From the NCBI GenBank assembly GCA_024867545.1, contig JANFNE010000029.1, positions 310,001 through 374,000 on the forward strand: 64,000 bases of DNA. The letters run 5' to 3'. This document shows, piece by piece, positions 10,878 through 19,659 of this stretch. Source of the DNA: Phytopythium helicoides. Taxonomy: Eukaryota; Oomycota; Peronosporomycetes; Pythiales; Pythiaceae. Position numbers and translations under genes: made by a program. The notes beneath the pieces are model-generated. The model was not told where the DNA came from. It searched no databases and saw only the letters and a program-made list of their open reading frames with translations. Position 1 is the stretch's first letter, and each line of letters opens with the position of its first letter.

Positions 10878-11915
10878 ATGGCTGAACGACTCGACTTTGT
10901 AGGACGGGTGGTATTGCTGCCACTCACGCTGCTGCTTAACTTCTCGCTCTTCCAATATCTGACGGGGCTGTACTTCCGCCGACGATACGAAGCGAGACCG
11001 GCGCTGTTACTACTCTGTGCGTTTGCAAGCTTCGTGGCGCTCATTCCTTTCGCTGATCCAGACGACGAGCTTCTGCACCGACTCGGAGACTTGTCCGAAC
11101 TCGCATCGGTCCTCACGTTTCTCATCCAGATCACAATCATTGGTCGCGACGTAAACAAAAAGATCCACATGCGATCGATCAAGATTGCTACCTACTTCGC
11201 GGAGTTGCTTTCATTGTCCGGCGTCGGCCTCATTTTTGCCAACATTGCCGACATTGCTGAACACGATCCCCAGACGGCCAGCACAGACCTCAACGACCTC
11301 ACTGATGTCTTCACCAACATTGCGCTTGTCTTCATTGTCACCTTCCGTTTCTACTACCTTAGCATGTCAAAAGGCTACGCGTACATCATCAAGGAGCGCA
11401 AGCTGGAGCTGTTATTTTACTCACTCTTCATGACCCACGAGTGCCCATTCCTCGCGCTTCGTAGCGCATACCCAAATCTACCGTGGGATGCACCCCAAGC
11501 ACTCTACAGTCGTCTAACAATCACTTTGTGTATCGGCCTAACTCTACGTGACAGGATGAGAAGCGCAAGAAGTCGAGGCGCGACTGCGAGGACTGGTGGG
11601 TCTGCTCATGCTGTTGGATCTGCCCACTCTGGGACCAGCCTTCGGAGCACTCGGGCCAGCAGTAACGCTGGAGTGGGAATGACCGAAGCAATTAGCTTGG
11701 CTCGGCGAAAATCAAATGCCATAGCAGCAAACGGCATTCTTGCAGCGGAGAGACTCAGGCATGCCACGTCCAACGTATCTACGGTCATGGCACTTCGAAA
11801 GTCGTCAGTGCTACCTTTTCCACCTTCCTCGAAGGTGAAGCCGCCCTCGAAGGTCATGGTCACACCCATTCTACCCGGCATGCCTGGATCAAAGCAAGGT
11901 AGCCTAGAGAGTTGA
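10878..11915 (+). CDS. Seven-span membrane protein, orphan family member 4
   Basis: 345 residues. Span 1 LLPLTLLLNFSLFQYLTGLYF is followed by RRRYEARP; span 3 is preceded by LGDLSELASVLTFLIQI and ends at IGRDVNKKIHMRSIK; span 6 holds THECPFLAL (Cys where relatives have Tyr); span 7 contains LTITLCIGLTL. The 3-4 loop is short, unlike members 1-3, which defines a second subfamily with the next two genes. The tail is Ser/Thr/Pro-rich and basic. It is encoded in one exon with its ATG 12 residues before the first helix. Function unknown. Confidence 0.82.
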   Translation: MAERLDFVGRVVLLPLTLLLNFSLFQYLTGLYFRRRYEARPALLLLCAFASFVALIPFADPDDELLHRLGDLSELASVLTFLIQITIIGRDVNKKIHMRSIKIATYFAELLSLSGVGLIFANIADIAEHDPQTASTDLNDLTDVFTNIALVFIVTFRFYYLSMSKGYAYIIKERKLELLFYSLFMTHECPFLALRSAYPNLPWDAPQALYSRLTITLCIGLTLRDRMRSARSRGATARTGGSAHAVGSAHSGTSLRSTRASSNAGVGMTEAISLARRKSNAIAANGILAAERLRHATSNVSTVMALRKSSVLPFPPSSKVKPPSKVMVTPILPGMPGSKQGSLES

Positions 11916-12162
11916 CATCTAAAAAAAAAAACGGAACATGTAGTCAACCTGCGCACAAAAATCATATTCCTAGACGTGGACCGCCTCAGTTGTGTCAAAT
12001 GCGAAGCTGCCTTCGGTCGACTCAGAACGTTCGGATGCCATGCCTCAACGATCGATCATTCGGATCTCGCCAGACGTTTCACGTGTCTAAATATGCGCCC
12101 GTCACACTGATGGAGGTCTGTTCTTTTGCCATCCCGCCAATTCCAAACTCGCAAAGACGAAG

Positions 12163-13098
12163 ATGACGATAACACAGAAATCCATCGACTTCTACGGCCG
12201 CACGGTTTGCATGCCGATAGCGCTGCTTATCAACTTTTCAATGTTCCAATATCTGGCGACTACTTACTACAGTCGTCGCTATGATCGACATGTGATGTTG
12301 CTACTGGTGTGCAGTGTAGCAGCGTTTGTATGCCTCATCCCGATATCGCATCCGAATGACAAAGTTGTGGACGACCTGAACGACATCTCGGAGATTCTAT
12401 CAACCATGACTTTCCTCATCCAGATCACTATGATCGGGCGTGAGATGAACCGCAAGCTTAAGATCCGCTCACTTGCATGGTCTGCCTATTTTGCGAAACT
12501 ACTAACACTCCTGGGCATCGCACTCTCTGTCAAACTACTCATTGAGTTGGCAAACCCAACAGTCAATTTTTATCACCTGGATCAGGCTGATGATATTATG
12601 GAAGACGCCTCGCTCGCGTTCACACTATTCTTTCGTGTGTACTACGTCGCCCAAATGCGTGGACTACGAGCGACATTGAGAACCAAGTGGCGTGAAATTG
12701 CACTCTACCTCCTTTTCGTAACCCATGAATACCCGTTCCTGATTCTCCAGAGCGTCACTGGGTTAGATTGGCAAGATGTTGAGGCTCTATGGAACCGAGT
12801 TACGATGGCGGCTTGCTTGCTCTACACAATTCGACAAAAGATGATTAGGAGCTCCACCAGCAAGCGCGCTACCTCCAAGTTCGTGGCGACAAGTGCTGAG
12901 AGCGGCTATAATAGCGTGCTACCGCCCTCTGGACCTCAATTGTCGCGTGTCTGGCCAATGAAACTCACAAAGACTCGAATTGCAATTGTGAAGCCGGTGA
13001 AAGTGTCGACAGTAAAGTCGTCGCCGATCTTAATCAAGCAGCATGCTCCATTGAAAAATCTATTTAATGCGCAGAATGAAGTTATCAACTACCCATGA
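12163..13098 (+). CDS. Seven-span membrane protein, orphan family member 5
   Basis: 311 residues; the start MTITQKSIDFYGR matches the start of member 6 (MVTQEQLDWYGR), which fixes both N-termini. Conserved points: DLNDISEILS before span 3, IQITMIGREMNRK after it, AYFAKLLTLLGIALSVK in span 4, and THEYPFLIL in span 6. Its last 14 bases overlap, tail to tail, with the end of member 6 on the other strand, so the two transcripts must overlap. It is a recent duplicate of member 6 in inverted orientation. Function unknown. Confidence 0.85.
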   Translation: MTITQKSIDFYGRTVCMPIALLINFSMFQYLATTYYSRRYDRHVMLLLVCSVAAFVCLIPISHPNDKVVDDLNDISEILSTMTFLIQITMIGREMNRKLKIRSLAWSAYFAKLLTLLGIALSVKLLIELANPTVNFYHLDQADDIMEDASLAFTLFFRVYYVAQMRGLRATLRTKWREIALYLLFVTHEYPFLILQSVTGLDWQDVEALWNRVTMAACLLYTIRQKMIRSSTSKRATSKFVATSAESGYNSVLPPSGPQLSRVWPMKLTKTRIAIVKPVKVSTVKSSPILIKQHAPLKNLFNAQNEVINYP

Positions 13099-13984
13099 AC
13101 TTTTCTTGCTTTCGAGGGATGGGCATCACCATGGTTTTGGTAGGATTCAAAGGGTTGATAGACGACTGACGACGATGGATCTCTGCAGTTACTCGGTTGA
13201 TAAGTGCCGCTGTCGGTACTCTCGATGTATGGCGGATGGAAGCCCGCGCTGAGGATGCCTGGCTGATTGTAGCCTGAGTGCGAGCTCGATGCGACGACCT
13301 ACTGCTCTTGATCTTTTCGTGTAACGTATGCATAAGACACATTGCCAACGTCACCCGATGCCACAATGCCTCAACCTCCTCCCACGACACATGCGTCATT
13401 GCTTCAAGCACAATAAACGGATACTCATGCGTGGCAAAGAGAAAGTAGAGTATGACTTCTCTCTTTCGTGCCCTCAGAGTTGCAACGAGACCTCGAGAGA
13501 GCGACATGTAGTAGAATCGGAAGCAGAAGATGAACCATACGCTGATGTCTTCCATGACATTGTCGGCGTACTCGTAGTATCCTAAATCGATGTCCGTGAA
13601 CAGTTCGATAACAGTCTTGACAGAGAGAGCGATACCGATGAAAGTAAGCAGCTCAGCAAACAAAGTCATGTATTTGAGCGATCTGATGTTGATCTTCCGT
13701 GTGATATTTTTCCCGATCATCACGATCTGGATCAAGAACGTTAGTACCGACAAGATCTCCGACACATCATTGAGTCTGGCGACGACGACATCGTCTGGAT
13801 GTGAGAGTGGAATGATAACAATGAAGCTACATAGGCCACAAAATAAGATCAAGCGAACGTATTTTTCCTTGCGCCGCTTGTAGTAAGTGCCCAGAAGGTA
13901 TTGAAAGAGCGAGAAGTTGATGAGGAGGGCTAACGGCATGCACATGAGCCGCCCATACCAGTCGAGTTGTTCTTGCGTTACCAT
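13085..13984 (-). CDS. Seven-span membrane protein, orphan family member 6
   Basis: 299 residues from ATG 13984; an in-frame ATG at 14122 would add 46 unconserved residues and is disfavoured by alignment with member 5. Shares with it FYGR/WYGR before span 1, LLINFSLFQYL, LNDVSEILSVLTFLIQI, FAELLTFIGIALSVKTVIEL and THEYPFIVLE. Convergent with member 5, stop codons interleaved within 14 bases. Basic Ser/Thr-rich tail. Function unknown. Confidence 0.85.
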   Translation of the reverse strand: MVTQEQLDWYGRLMCMPLALLINFSLFQYLLGTYYKRRKEKYVRLILFCGLCSFIVIIPLSHPDDVVVARLNDVSEILSVLTFLIQIVMIGKNITRKINIRSLKYMTLFAELLTFIGIALSVKTVIELFTDIDLGYYEYADNVMEDISVWFIFCFRFYYMSLSRGLVATLRARKREVILYFLFATHEYPFIVLEAMTHVSWEEVEALWHRVTLAMCLMHTLHEKIKSSRSSHRARTQATISQASSARASIRHTSRVPTAALINRVTAEIHRRQSSINPLNPTKTMVMPIPRKQEKFMGS

Positions 13985-14213
13985 GGCGAAATTACTCTTG
14001 GCTGCTGTGAGTTGCTGGCGAACTGGGGGCAAAGTGGGGACAAGGATGGAATTTGAGTCAAGTTGCGCTATTGTCAGCCCGTGCAGTCTCGTCACGTTCA
14101 CAAGTTCGTCTATTTTCGGCATGGAACGGGACAGCTCTCAACACACATACAGGTTCAATTGAGGCGGCTTGGTTGGCGGAAATAGATCATTATCCAACTA
14201 CTGAAGCTGCGCC

Positions 14214-16226
14214 TCAAACCTTTGTCGGCCTCGATGCTTCACCAAGCGCTTTGCGGACTCGCTGAACAAGTTCCTGGACCTTAGCTCGCGTCTCACTATT
14301 CTTGTCGCCGTCACTAGCGTTCTTCGGACTTCGCTTATCCATGGCGCTGAACACCTTGCTGACGTTTTCAAGTTCTCCGCGCGACTCGAACTGTGTCATC
14401 AGGTGAAGAGCCAAGCGTGGCTTGATACCACCGACTTTCTTCTTATTACAATTGTCAAGAGCACGAATCACAAGATCGCTGCGTCCGTTGCGGCTGCAGT
14501 GTTCGATGAAGTAAGTGAACCAAAAAGCGCTCGTTAGCACATTGAAGCCGCTGTTCGGGGCCGTCAGCGCTGTCCAGACTTCTTCATCTTCAACACTGGA
14601 GTTGTTGCGGCACAAGGTCGCAATTACCGACTTGGCGGTCGTGTTGCTCAAGAGAGAGTCCTGCATCTTGAGCGAGCGAGTATCGTAGAGCATTTTAAGA
14701 ATGTCCACCACGCGGTCGTGGATGCACAAGTAGTCCATGATGTTGACAAAATTTGCTGCGCACATCTTGGGATTCGTCTGCAAAAACATTCGCTTGACAA
14801 GATCCCACGCTTCCTCAGGTCGGTCGAGCACCAAGAAGGCATTTACTGCCATCCGCACACCCGTTGAATGCAATGGTGTCTTCCTGTCGGCGTTCTCGGC
14901 GCTCATCTCCAGCAACTCCAACGCCCGGTCAAACTCCTCGATCAGAACAGCGGCAGTGATGGCCCGCGAGTAAATGGCTCCATTTTTTGGCGTGATCTGA
15001 GCACGCTCGATCATGTCATAAAACAGTTCGAGCACATTTTGTGCTGCGTCGTCGATCTCACGGAAGGCATCTGGGTTATCTTCACGCTCATGGTTCCGCT
15101 CCATGCACGTCGTGTAGCGGTCCGCAAGTGGCTGGAACTCAGCCTCGGCGTCATTCGAGCGGCGAGCGACATAGTACTGGTGATCGAATGCTCGCATCGC
15201 ATTCAGGTAGTCCTCGGCACGCAGCTTAAATCCCTTGCGCTTCATGTCGTCAACCACACGCACCGCAAGAGGCGCGTCATACTTGACTGACACGGCGTAC
15301 AACAGCTGCCGGTAGAAGAAGACGCTCACTGGTCGCGAGTGTTTGGTCACCTCGTCGTAAAAATTGATGGCATCGTCGTAGCGCTCGAGTGCTACGAGCG
15401 CGCCAAGGAAGGAAGCATTCATGTTCGACGTCGGATACACCTCGGCCACGATAGCGCGCTCGTACATCTCCATCAGCTTTTCGTAGTCCTTGGTGAAGCT
15501 GTAGGTGCCGACAGCCCATGAGAAGAACGACCGGAGCGGCGCGCTAAGCTCGAGCGGTCTGTCCTCCAGCACATTCTCGCCCTCGAGCGTGATCGGATCC
15601 TGCGACGAAAGATGCTCCTGCAGCTGCAGCCGGTGCTCGATAACCGCCATCGCCAGCTCGGACTGCCGCGCCGTTACAAGCTGTGCGAGCACCTCCTGCT
15701 CGGTCAGCTTGGTCAGCATGTCATCAAACCGTCTCGGCTGGAACTTGGTCTCCACATCATCTCCATACAGCTGCTCGAGCGGGCACTCTCCCCACTCTCC
15801 CCCGTCCACCGCCTTCAGCTGCTCGTACAGCGGCGCGTAGCAGTCCGCGACGGCCTTGACGAGCGCCGCGAAGTCTCCTCGCTCGCCCAGCGCCGCCAGC
15901 CAGCGCTTCTTCTTGTCCATTCCCGCACGGAACTGCTCCTTGAGCGCCTTCGCCTTCTGCTTGGCCTCCTCATCTCCTTCCTCATGGCGCTGCTGCTGCT
16001 TCTTGGGCTTCCTCACCGCCTCCAACTCGCCATCCTCCTCGTCCTCCAAGTCCTCGTGGCCCTCGAAAGCCGCCGCGATCTCGAACGACGGAGCGCGCGT
16101 CGCCCGCTTCGACGAGAACCAAACTGCTCCCCGGCTCAGTGCGCGAGCGCTCGAGGGCCTCGCCGGCTGCAGGGAGCGCCGCAGCGCCGGCAGCGAGCGC
16201 CGCAGCGCGAGACTCGCGGCCAGCAT
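14214..16226 (-). CDS. PPR-like mitochondrial protein (first of three)
   Basis: 670 residues. The N-terminus (MLAASLALRRSLPALRR..) is Arg/Ala/Ser-rich without acids for about 50 residues, the make-up of a mitochondrial presequence. Then an acidic-basic linker with KKQQQR and, from about residue 240, repeated helix pairs of roughly 35 residues such as YEKLMEMYERAIVAEVYPT and YDDAINFYDEVTKHSRP, typical of degenerate pentatricopeptide repeats. PPR proteins bind organellar RNA; mitochondrial transcript processing or translation is the likely role. It is encoded in a single exon. Specific target unknown. Confidence 0.75.
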   Translation of the reverse strand: MLAASLALRRSLPALRRSLQPARPSSARALSRGAVWFSSKRATRAPSFEIAAAFEGHEDLEDEEDGELEAVRKPKKQQQRHEEGDEEAKQKAKALKEQFRAGMDKKKRWLAALGERGDFAALVKAVADCYAPLYEQLKAVDGGEWGECPLEQLYGDDVETKFQPRRFDDMLTKLTEQEVLAQLVTARQSELAMAVIEHRLQLQEHLSSQDPITLEGENVLEDRPLELSAPLRSFFSWAVGTYSFTKDYEKLMEMYERAIVAEVYPTSNMNASFLGALVALERYDDAINFYDEVTKHSRPVSVFFYRQLLYAVSVKYDAPLAVRVVDDMKRKGFKLRAEDYLNAMRAFDHQYYVARRSNDAEAEFQPLADRYTTCMERNHEREDNPDAFREIDDAAQNVLELFYDMIERAQITPKNGAIYSRAITAAVLIEEFDRALELLEMSAENADRKTPLHSTGVRMAVNAFLVLDRPEEAWDLVKRMFLQTNPKMCAANFVNIMDYLCIHDRVVDILKMLYDTRSLKMQDSLLSNTTAKSVIATLCRNNSSVEDEEVWTALTAPNSGFNVLTSAFWFTYFIEHCSRNGRSDLVIRALDNCNKKKVGGIKPRLALHLMTQFESRGELENVSKVFSAMDKRSPKNASDGDKNSETRAKVQELVQRVRKALGEASRPTKV

Positions 16227-16640
16227 GGTGTTGATGGGATTGATAGGTGGCGGGGAGTGGGGTGTCTAGGATGATTTTCAACCAATTAGGTTGGTGTATG
16301 AGGGGGTTAATTAGCCAATGAGAGGCGCGGAAAAGCGATCTTGGCAGGTGCCGTTGACTCAAGGCTGGGCGAGCACCATGTTGTCCTGCTGTGAGCTGTC
16401 TTGATTGAGCTGGGGGTGCCAAGAATATCGCTGTCGACTTGTGGAGTTGATGGGCTGGAAATAGAGGACGGAGGGGTCAGAATCCTAGGGGTGTGGTGTC
16501 AGACGCGAGTGCTGCCGGCCGTGTGGCGAACCAGAGTCCAATCGCGATGCGATTTCTCGGGGTCTACCGGCATTGTTTCGCAACAGGTTGGTTTTGGACG
16601 GCGCCACACTCGTGAGCAGTCTGGTCAGGCAGAGGACAAA
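16227..16640. other. Intergenic, 414 bases
   Basis: Divergent upstream region of the PPR-like gene and seven-span member 7. Contains CTCATTGG/CCAATTAGG-type CCAAT boxes in both orientations near 16280-16325. The frame of member 7 is open through part of it but without similarity to relatives. Confidence 0.5.
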
Positions 16641-17624
16641 ATGCGGCGAGATGATGAGAGTCTCGAGCACGCGGTGGAACGCGCGTTCTGCCTGCCCATG
16701 ATGCTCGTCTCAAGCTTCGCGTTTGCCTCCCACTTTTGGAGTCTGTACAGCTCGAGCAACCGTTTGAAAGAGCGGCGCATCCAATGCCTTGTGTTTACAG
16801 CGTGGGTATCCTTCGCCTGCCTCGTGGGGTTCGCGTACCTCGGCTCGAAAGCGCTGACGGTGCTGAACGATATATCGGAGAACGCAACTGTGCTGACGTT
16901 CATAATTCAGGTCACTGTCATCACAAGCGACGCGATGAACTTATGTGGCCTCGTATCGCTGCATTACTTTAAGCGCGTGGCAGAAGTGCTCATCACAGTC
17001 GCGCTAGCAATTGCAGTCGTCGACATTATTACGCTTGCGATGCTTTCCGCCACGACGTTGTGCAGCACTATGCGAGAGCTGGACGAATGGTTCATAAACG
17101 CAGCGCTTGCATTTATTGTGACGTTCCGGCTGTACTACATCCTGCTCTCTCGCGGTAGCCTCCGAGCCGTCGTGCAGAGTCAACCCGGAGGGTCTGTTCT
17201 GTACACTCTGCTCGTCCTTCATCCGTACCCGTTCTTGATCGCACGTTACTCCACCGGAATGAAGCTCGAGTTCTCTGAGGGATTTTGCTTGCGAGCTCTG
17301 GTGCTGCTGTGTATCTGGTATACGGCGCGCGAGAAGCAAGCAGCATATGGGCGTCGGAGGATACGTGCGACGCGAATGACAACAAGAAACCACCAACTTT
17401 CGAGCATTGTACCAGGCAGCCCAGGAGCGCTGATGATGCACGCGCTGTCAACCATGCCGGTACCCCAAGCAGCTCCAACCCTGCATCCGCGCAAGGTGTT
17501 CCGGTATCAGCAGCACAGCGCAGCCATAGCGCCGACTCAGTCCGCGACCGTGCTCATGAGCTCCGTGATGGCTCAGCACTCGAGACGCAGCGAGCGACGC
17601 AGGTCCCTTGAGCAAAACAAGTAA
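16641..17624 (+). CDS. Seven-span membrane protein, divergent orphan family member 7
   Basis: 327 residues from ATG 16641 (the frame is open back to 16401, but alignment with relatives supports 16641: AVERAFCLPMMLVSSFAF is span 1). Retained family points are a short basic turn after span 1, LNDISENATVLTFIIQV at span 3, FNAALAFIVTFRLYYILLSRG-like span 5 (AALAFIVTFRLYYILLSRG), and HPYPFLIA at span 6. It has lost the FQYL motif (SHFWSL instead), so it is the most divergent copy. A GTAAGA donor-like site overlaps its stop codon (17620-17626), so a longer spliced form ending near 18003 cannot be ruled out. Confidence 0.78.
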   Translation: MRRDDESLEHAVERAFCLPMMLVSSFAFASHFWSLYSSSNRLKERRIQCLVFTAWVSFACLVGFAYLGSKALTVLNDISENATVLTFIIQVTVITSDAMNLCGLVSLHYFKRVAEVLITVALAIAVVDIITLAMLSATTLCSTMRELDEWFINAALAFIVTFRLYYILLSRGSLRAVVQSQPGGSVLYTLLVLHPYPFLIARYSTGMKLEFSEGFCLRALVLLCIWYTAREKQAAYGRRRIRATRMTTRNHQLSSIVPGSPGALMMHALSTMPVPQAAPTLHPRKVFRYQQHSAAIAPTQSATVLMSSVMAQHSRRSERRRSLEQNK

Positions 17625-18450
17625 GAGATCGACTTTGAGCTCCGAATGCATGGCTACACCAAGTGCCCTCCCATCGGATCAATTGGTCTCGCTGCACTTC
17701 AACAACTTTGGAGCAGCCTATCGACGACAAGCGTCCCCAGCAACAGCTGTCGGTGCCCGAGGAGCCATTACGCACGCCTTCACTTCGTCTCTGCCAGGTG
17801 GCTGCACAGCCACATTCTCGAATCCATCCACATCGTCATCACCACAGACTCGCCGTGGAAATCGCATGCCAACGCTCCGCTTCCAGCACTCGAAGCACCG
17901 CAGCGCCATGATGTCAAGGCGCGCTGACGCTGTCATCGCAGCGGCCGCTGACTATGTTGAACTGTACACTTGGCCAGAAGCAGTCCGTCCATTTCCTTTG
18001 TAAGTAAGTAGTTTCTCTCGAATTCATATTCTACATTTACTATTTACTAATTATATTACCTCTATAATACGATCTACACTATAAAAAGGTACTATAAAAT
18101 TTTACGGTCTTCTGTCGCAGGTGACATAAAATAGACCGGTCCGCTGTAAGGTGATGGGGTTTGTGTATACAAATTCCAAGACATTTACTTCCTTTCTGCC
18201 CCTGCTTTGCGCGCGTCTGTCACGGTTTCGAAGGCCGCTCAACGCCGCGACATCTGATTTTGGGCCAATCACATCCCGCCGATCCTGCTTGATGGCCAAT
18301 CAGACGCGGCGGCAGTTGGCACTGCAAGTCTCCATTGCAGAGTCCAGACCGCGGCGGGCTCCGCTCGCCTGCACACTCCAATTCTTCCCGCTTCGTGAAG
18401 ACTACACCAGCTCCAGCCTCCCGCTCCAGCTTTCTGCCAGCCAACCAGCA
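17625..18450. other. Intergenic, 826 bases, with an AT-rich island
   Basis: An open frame at about 17650-18003 has no recognisable similarity; it could be a spliced extension of the preceding gene or chance. From 18003 to 18110 the sequence turns AT-rich and carries TTACCTCTATAATA at 18056-18069, which recurs inverted at 22851-22864. The last 100 bases are CT-rich, as in oomycete proximal promoters. Confidence 0.5.
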
Positions 18451-18930
18451 ATGTTCGCTGCTCGTCTCGCCCTGCTCGCCTTCGCCGCCATCGGCTTCGT
18501 GGCCGCCAACGACCAGACCGATGCGCTCGAGTCGGAGATCACCAAGCTCAAGGAGGCGGTCGCGCAGCTCGAGCTGCTCGACGCCGCGGCCAAGGCCAGC
18601 GAGAAGGTCGAGATCACGTCGTTCGCGGCGGCTGCCAGCTCCGGCTCGAGCTCCGGCTCGGCCAGCGTGTCGGTCTCGAGCGACGACTCGTCCAACAGCG
18701 AGTACGCCATTGAGCCGCTGCCGTCGCGCGTCACGCCCACGCCCTCGACGTCCGACAGCGGCTCGAGCGGCAGCTCCACACCTGCCACCGAGGCCCCCAG
18801 CTCGAGCGGCAGCGGCAGCACCACCGAGGTCGTCACCACCCCAGCGCCGACCACGAGCGGCGCTGCGCAGCTCGTCGTGCCCACGGCCGCCGTGCTTGCC
18901 GCCGCCGGTGCCTACGCTGCCATGCTCTAA
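18451..18930 (+). CDS. Ser/Thr-rich GPI-type surface protein
   Basis: 159 residues. The N-terminus MFAARLALLAFAAIGFVAA is a clear signal peptide with likely cleavage after VAA. A short helical stretch (LESEITKLKEAVAQLELLDAA, about residues 28-48) follows, then a Ser/Gly/Thr/Pro-rich mucin-like region and a hydrophobic C-terminal tail (VVPTAAVLAAAGAYAAML) preceded by small residues, as in GPI-anchored proteins. It contains no cysteine. Expected on the cell surface or wall, heavily O-glycosylated. Codon use is strongly biased to G/C-ending codons, consistent with high expression. The precise role is unknown. ATG 18451 is chosen over upstream in-frame codons because the signal peptide begins there. 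Confidence 0.85.
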   Translation: MFAARLALLAFAAIGFVAANDQTDALESEITKLKEAVAQLELLDAAAKASEKVEITSFAAAASSGSSSGSASVSVSSDDSSNSEYAIEPLPSRVTPTPSTSDSGSSGSSTPATEAPSSSGSGSTTEVVTTPAPTTSGAAQLVVPTAAVLAAAGAYAAML

Positions 18931-19095
18931 GCAAGCTCTGAAAGACCGCATTGAGCGCGTCTAAGGGCGCCGCAGGGGCGCTCCTTGTTATTACCGCTGA
19001 CAAATAAACGTTGCGTGCTGTACGCCCTTGGTCTCTCTACCTGTCACCTGGTCTTCGCGTAGTCGTAGGATAGACGCCGCACGCCGGCTTCGAGC

Positions 19096-19452
19096 TCAGA
19101 AGAAGATCTGCCAGAACTTGGTCCAGCCGCTCTTCTCGGTCGGCTTTGGCGTCGGGTGCTGCGCGTCGTAGATGATGTCGTCCTGTTGGCTCGCCGTCAG
19201 CTCGCTCGTCGCGTTGAACGGGTCCAGCTCAAAGTTGAGCGGCGACTCCGGGTCCTTGGCCGGGTACAGAAAGTCGCTCCACATCAACTGTCGTGTCTCT
19301 GCCTGACCTTCCTCGACTGGGACAACCGCAGGCGCTTGCTGGTCATCAAGCGGCCCTCTCCTCCTCACAGTAAGCTCACCAGTGGCTGCAGAAGTCACCA
19401 GCGACGCCACTACCGCAGCCAAAGCCACCACAAAGCCGCAACGCTCGCTCAT
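19096..19452 (-). CDS. Small secreted protein, unassigned
   Basis: 118 residues from ATG 19452. MSERCGFVVALAAVVASLVTSAATG is a signal peptide; the mature part is about 93 residues, begins with TVRRRGPLDD, is otherwise acidic and Pro-rich, has no cysteine, and ends in the aromatic patch WTKFWQIFF. It stands tail to tail with the GPI-type gene. I do not recognise the family. The RRRG..EEG arrangement faintly recalls RxLR-EER effectors but lacks the motif itself. Secretion is well supported; function is not. Confidence 0.65.
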   Translation of the reverse strand: MSERCGFVVALAAVVASLVTSAATGELTVRRRGPLDDQQAPAVVPVEEGQAETRQLMWSDFLYPAKDPESPLNFELDPFNATSELTASQQDDIIYDAQHPTPKPTEKSGWTKFWQIFF

Positions 19453-19659
19453 TCTCCCTCTCCTCTCTCTCTTCTTCTGACGCAAAGTGTCGGATAAAGC
19501 TCCACATGACCAAACAGGCCGCGCATGAATAAGAAAACAGTGCAGGGCAACTTCAACGCGTTCTACCTCTTGAAACGCATAATATAGTATACCAATCAAG
19601 CGATCCCATCCACCATCGCAGTACTCATCTCTTTGGACCAGACAAATCGGCAGGGCAAG

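Noticed and set aside
17608..18003. Separate gene downstream of seven-span member 7
   Set aside because: No ATG near its start, no similarity; at most a spliced extension of the preceding gene.
19096..19452. Secreted protein as an RxLR effector
   Set aside because: RRRG is not RxLR and the acidic EEG does not form a proper EER; kept as unassigned secreted protein.
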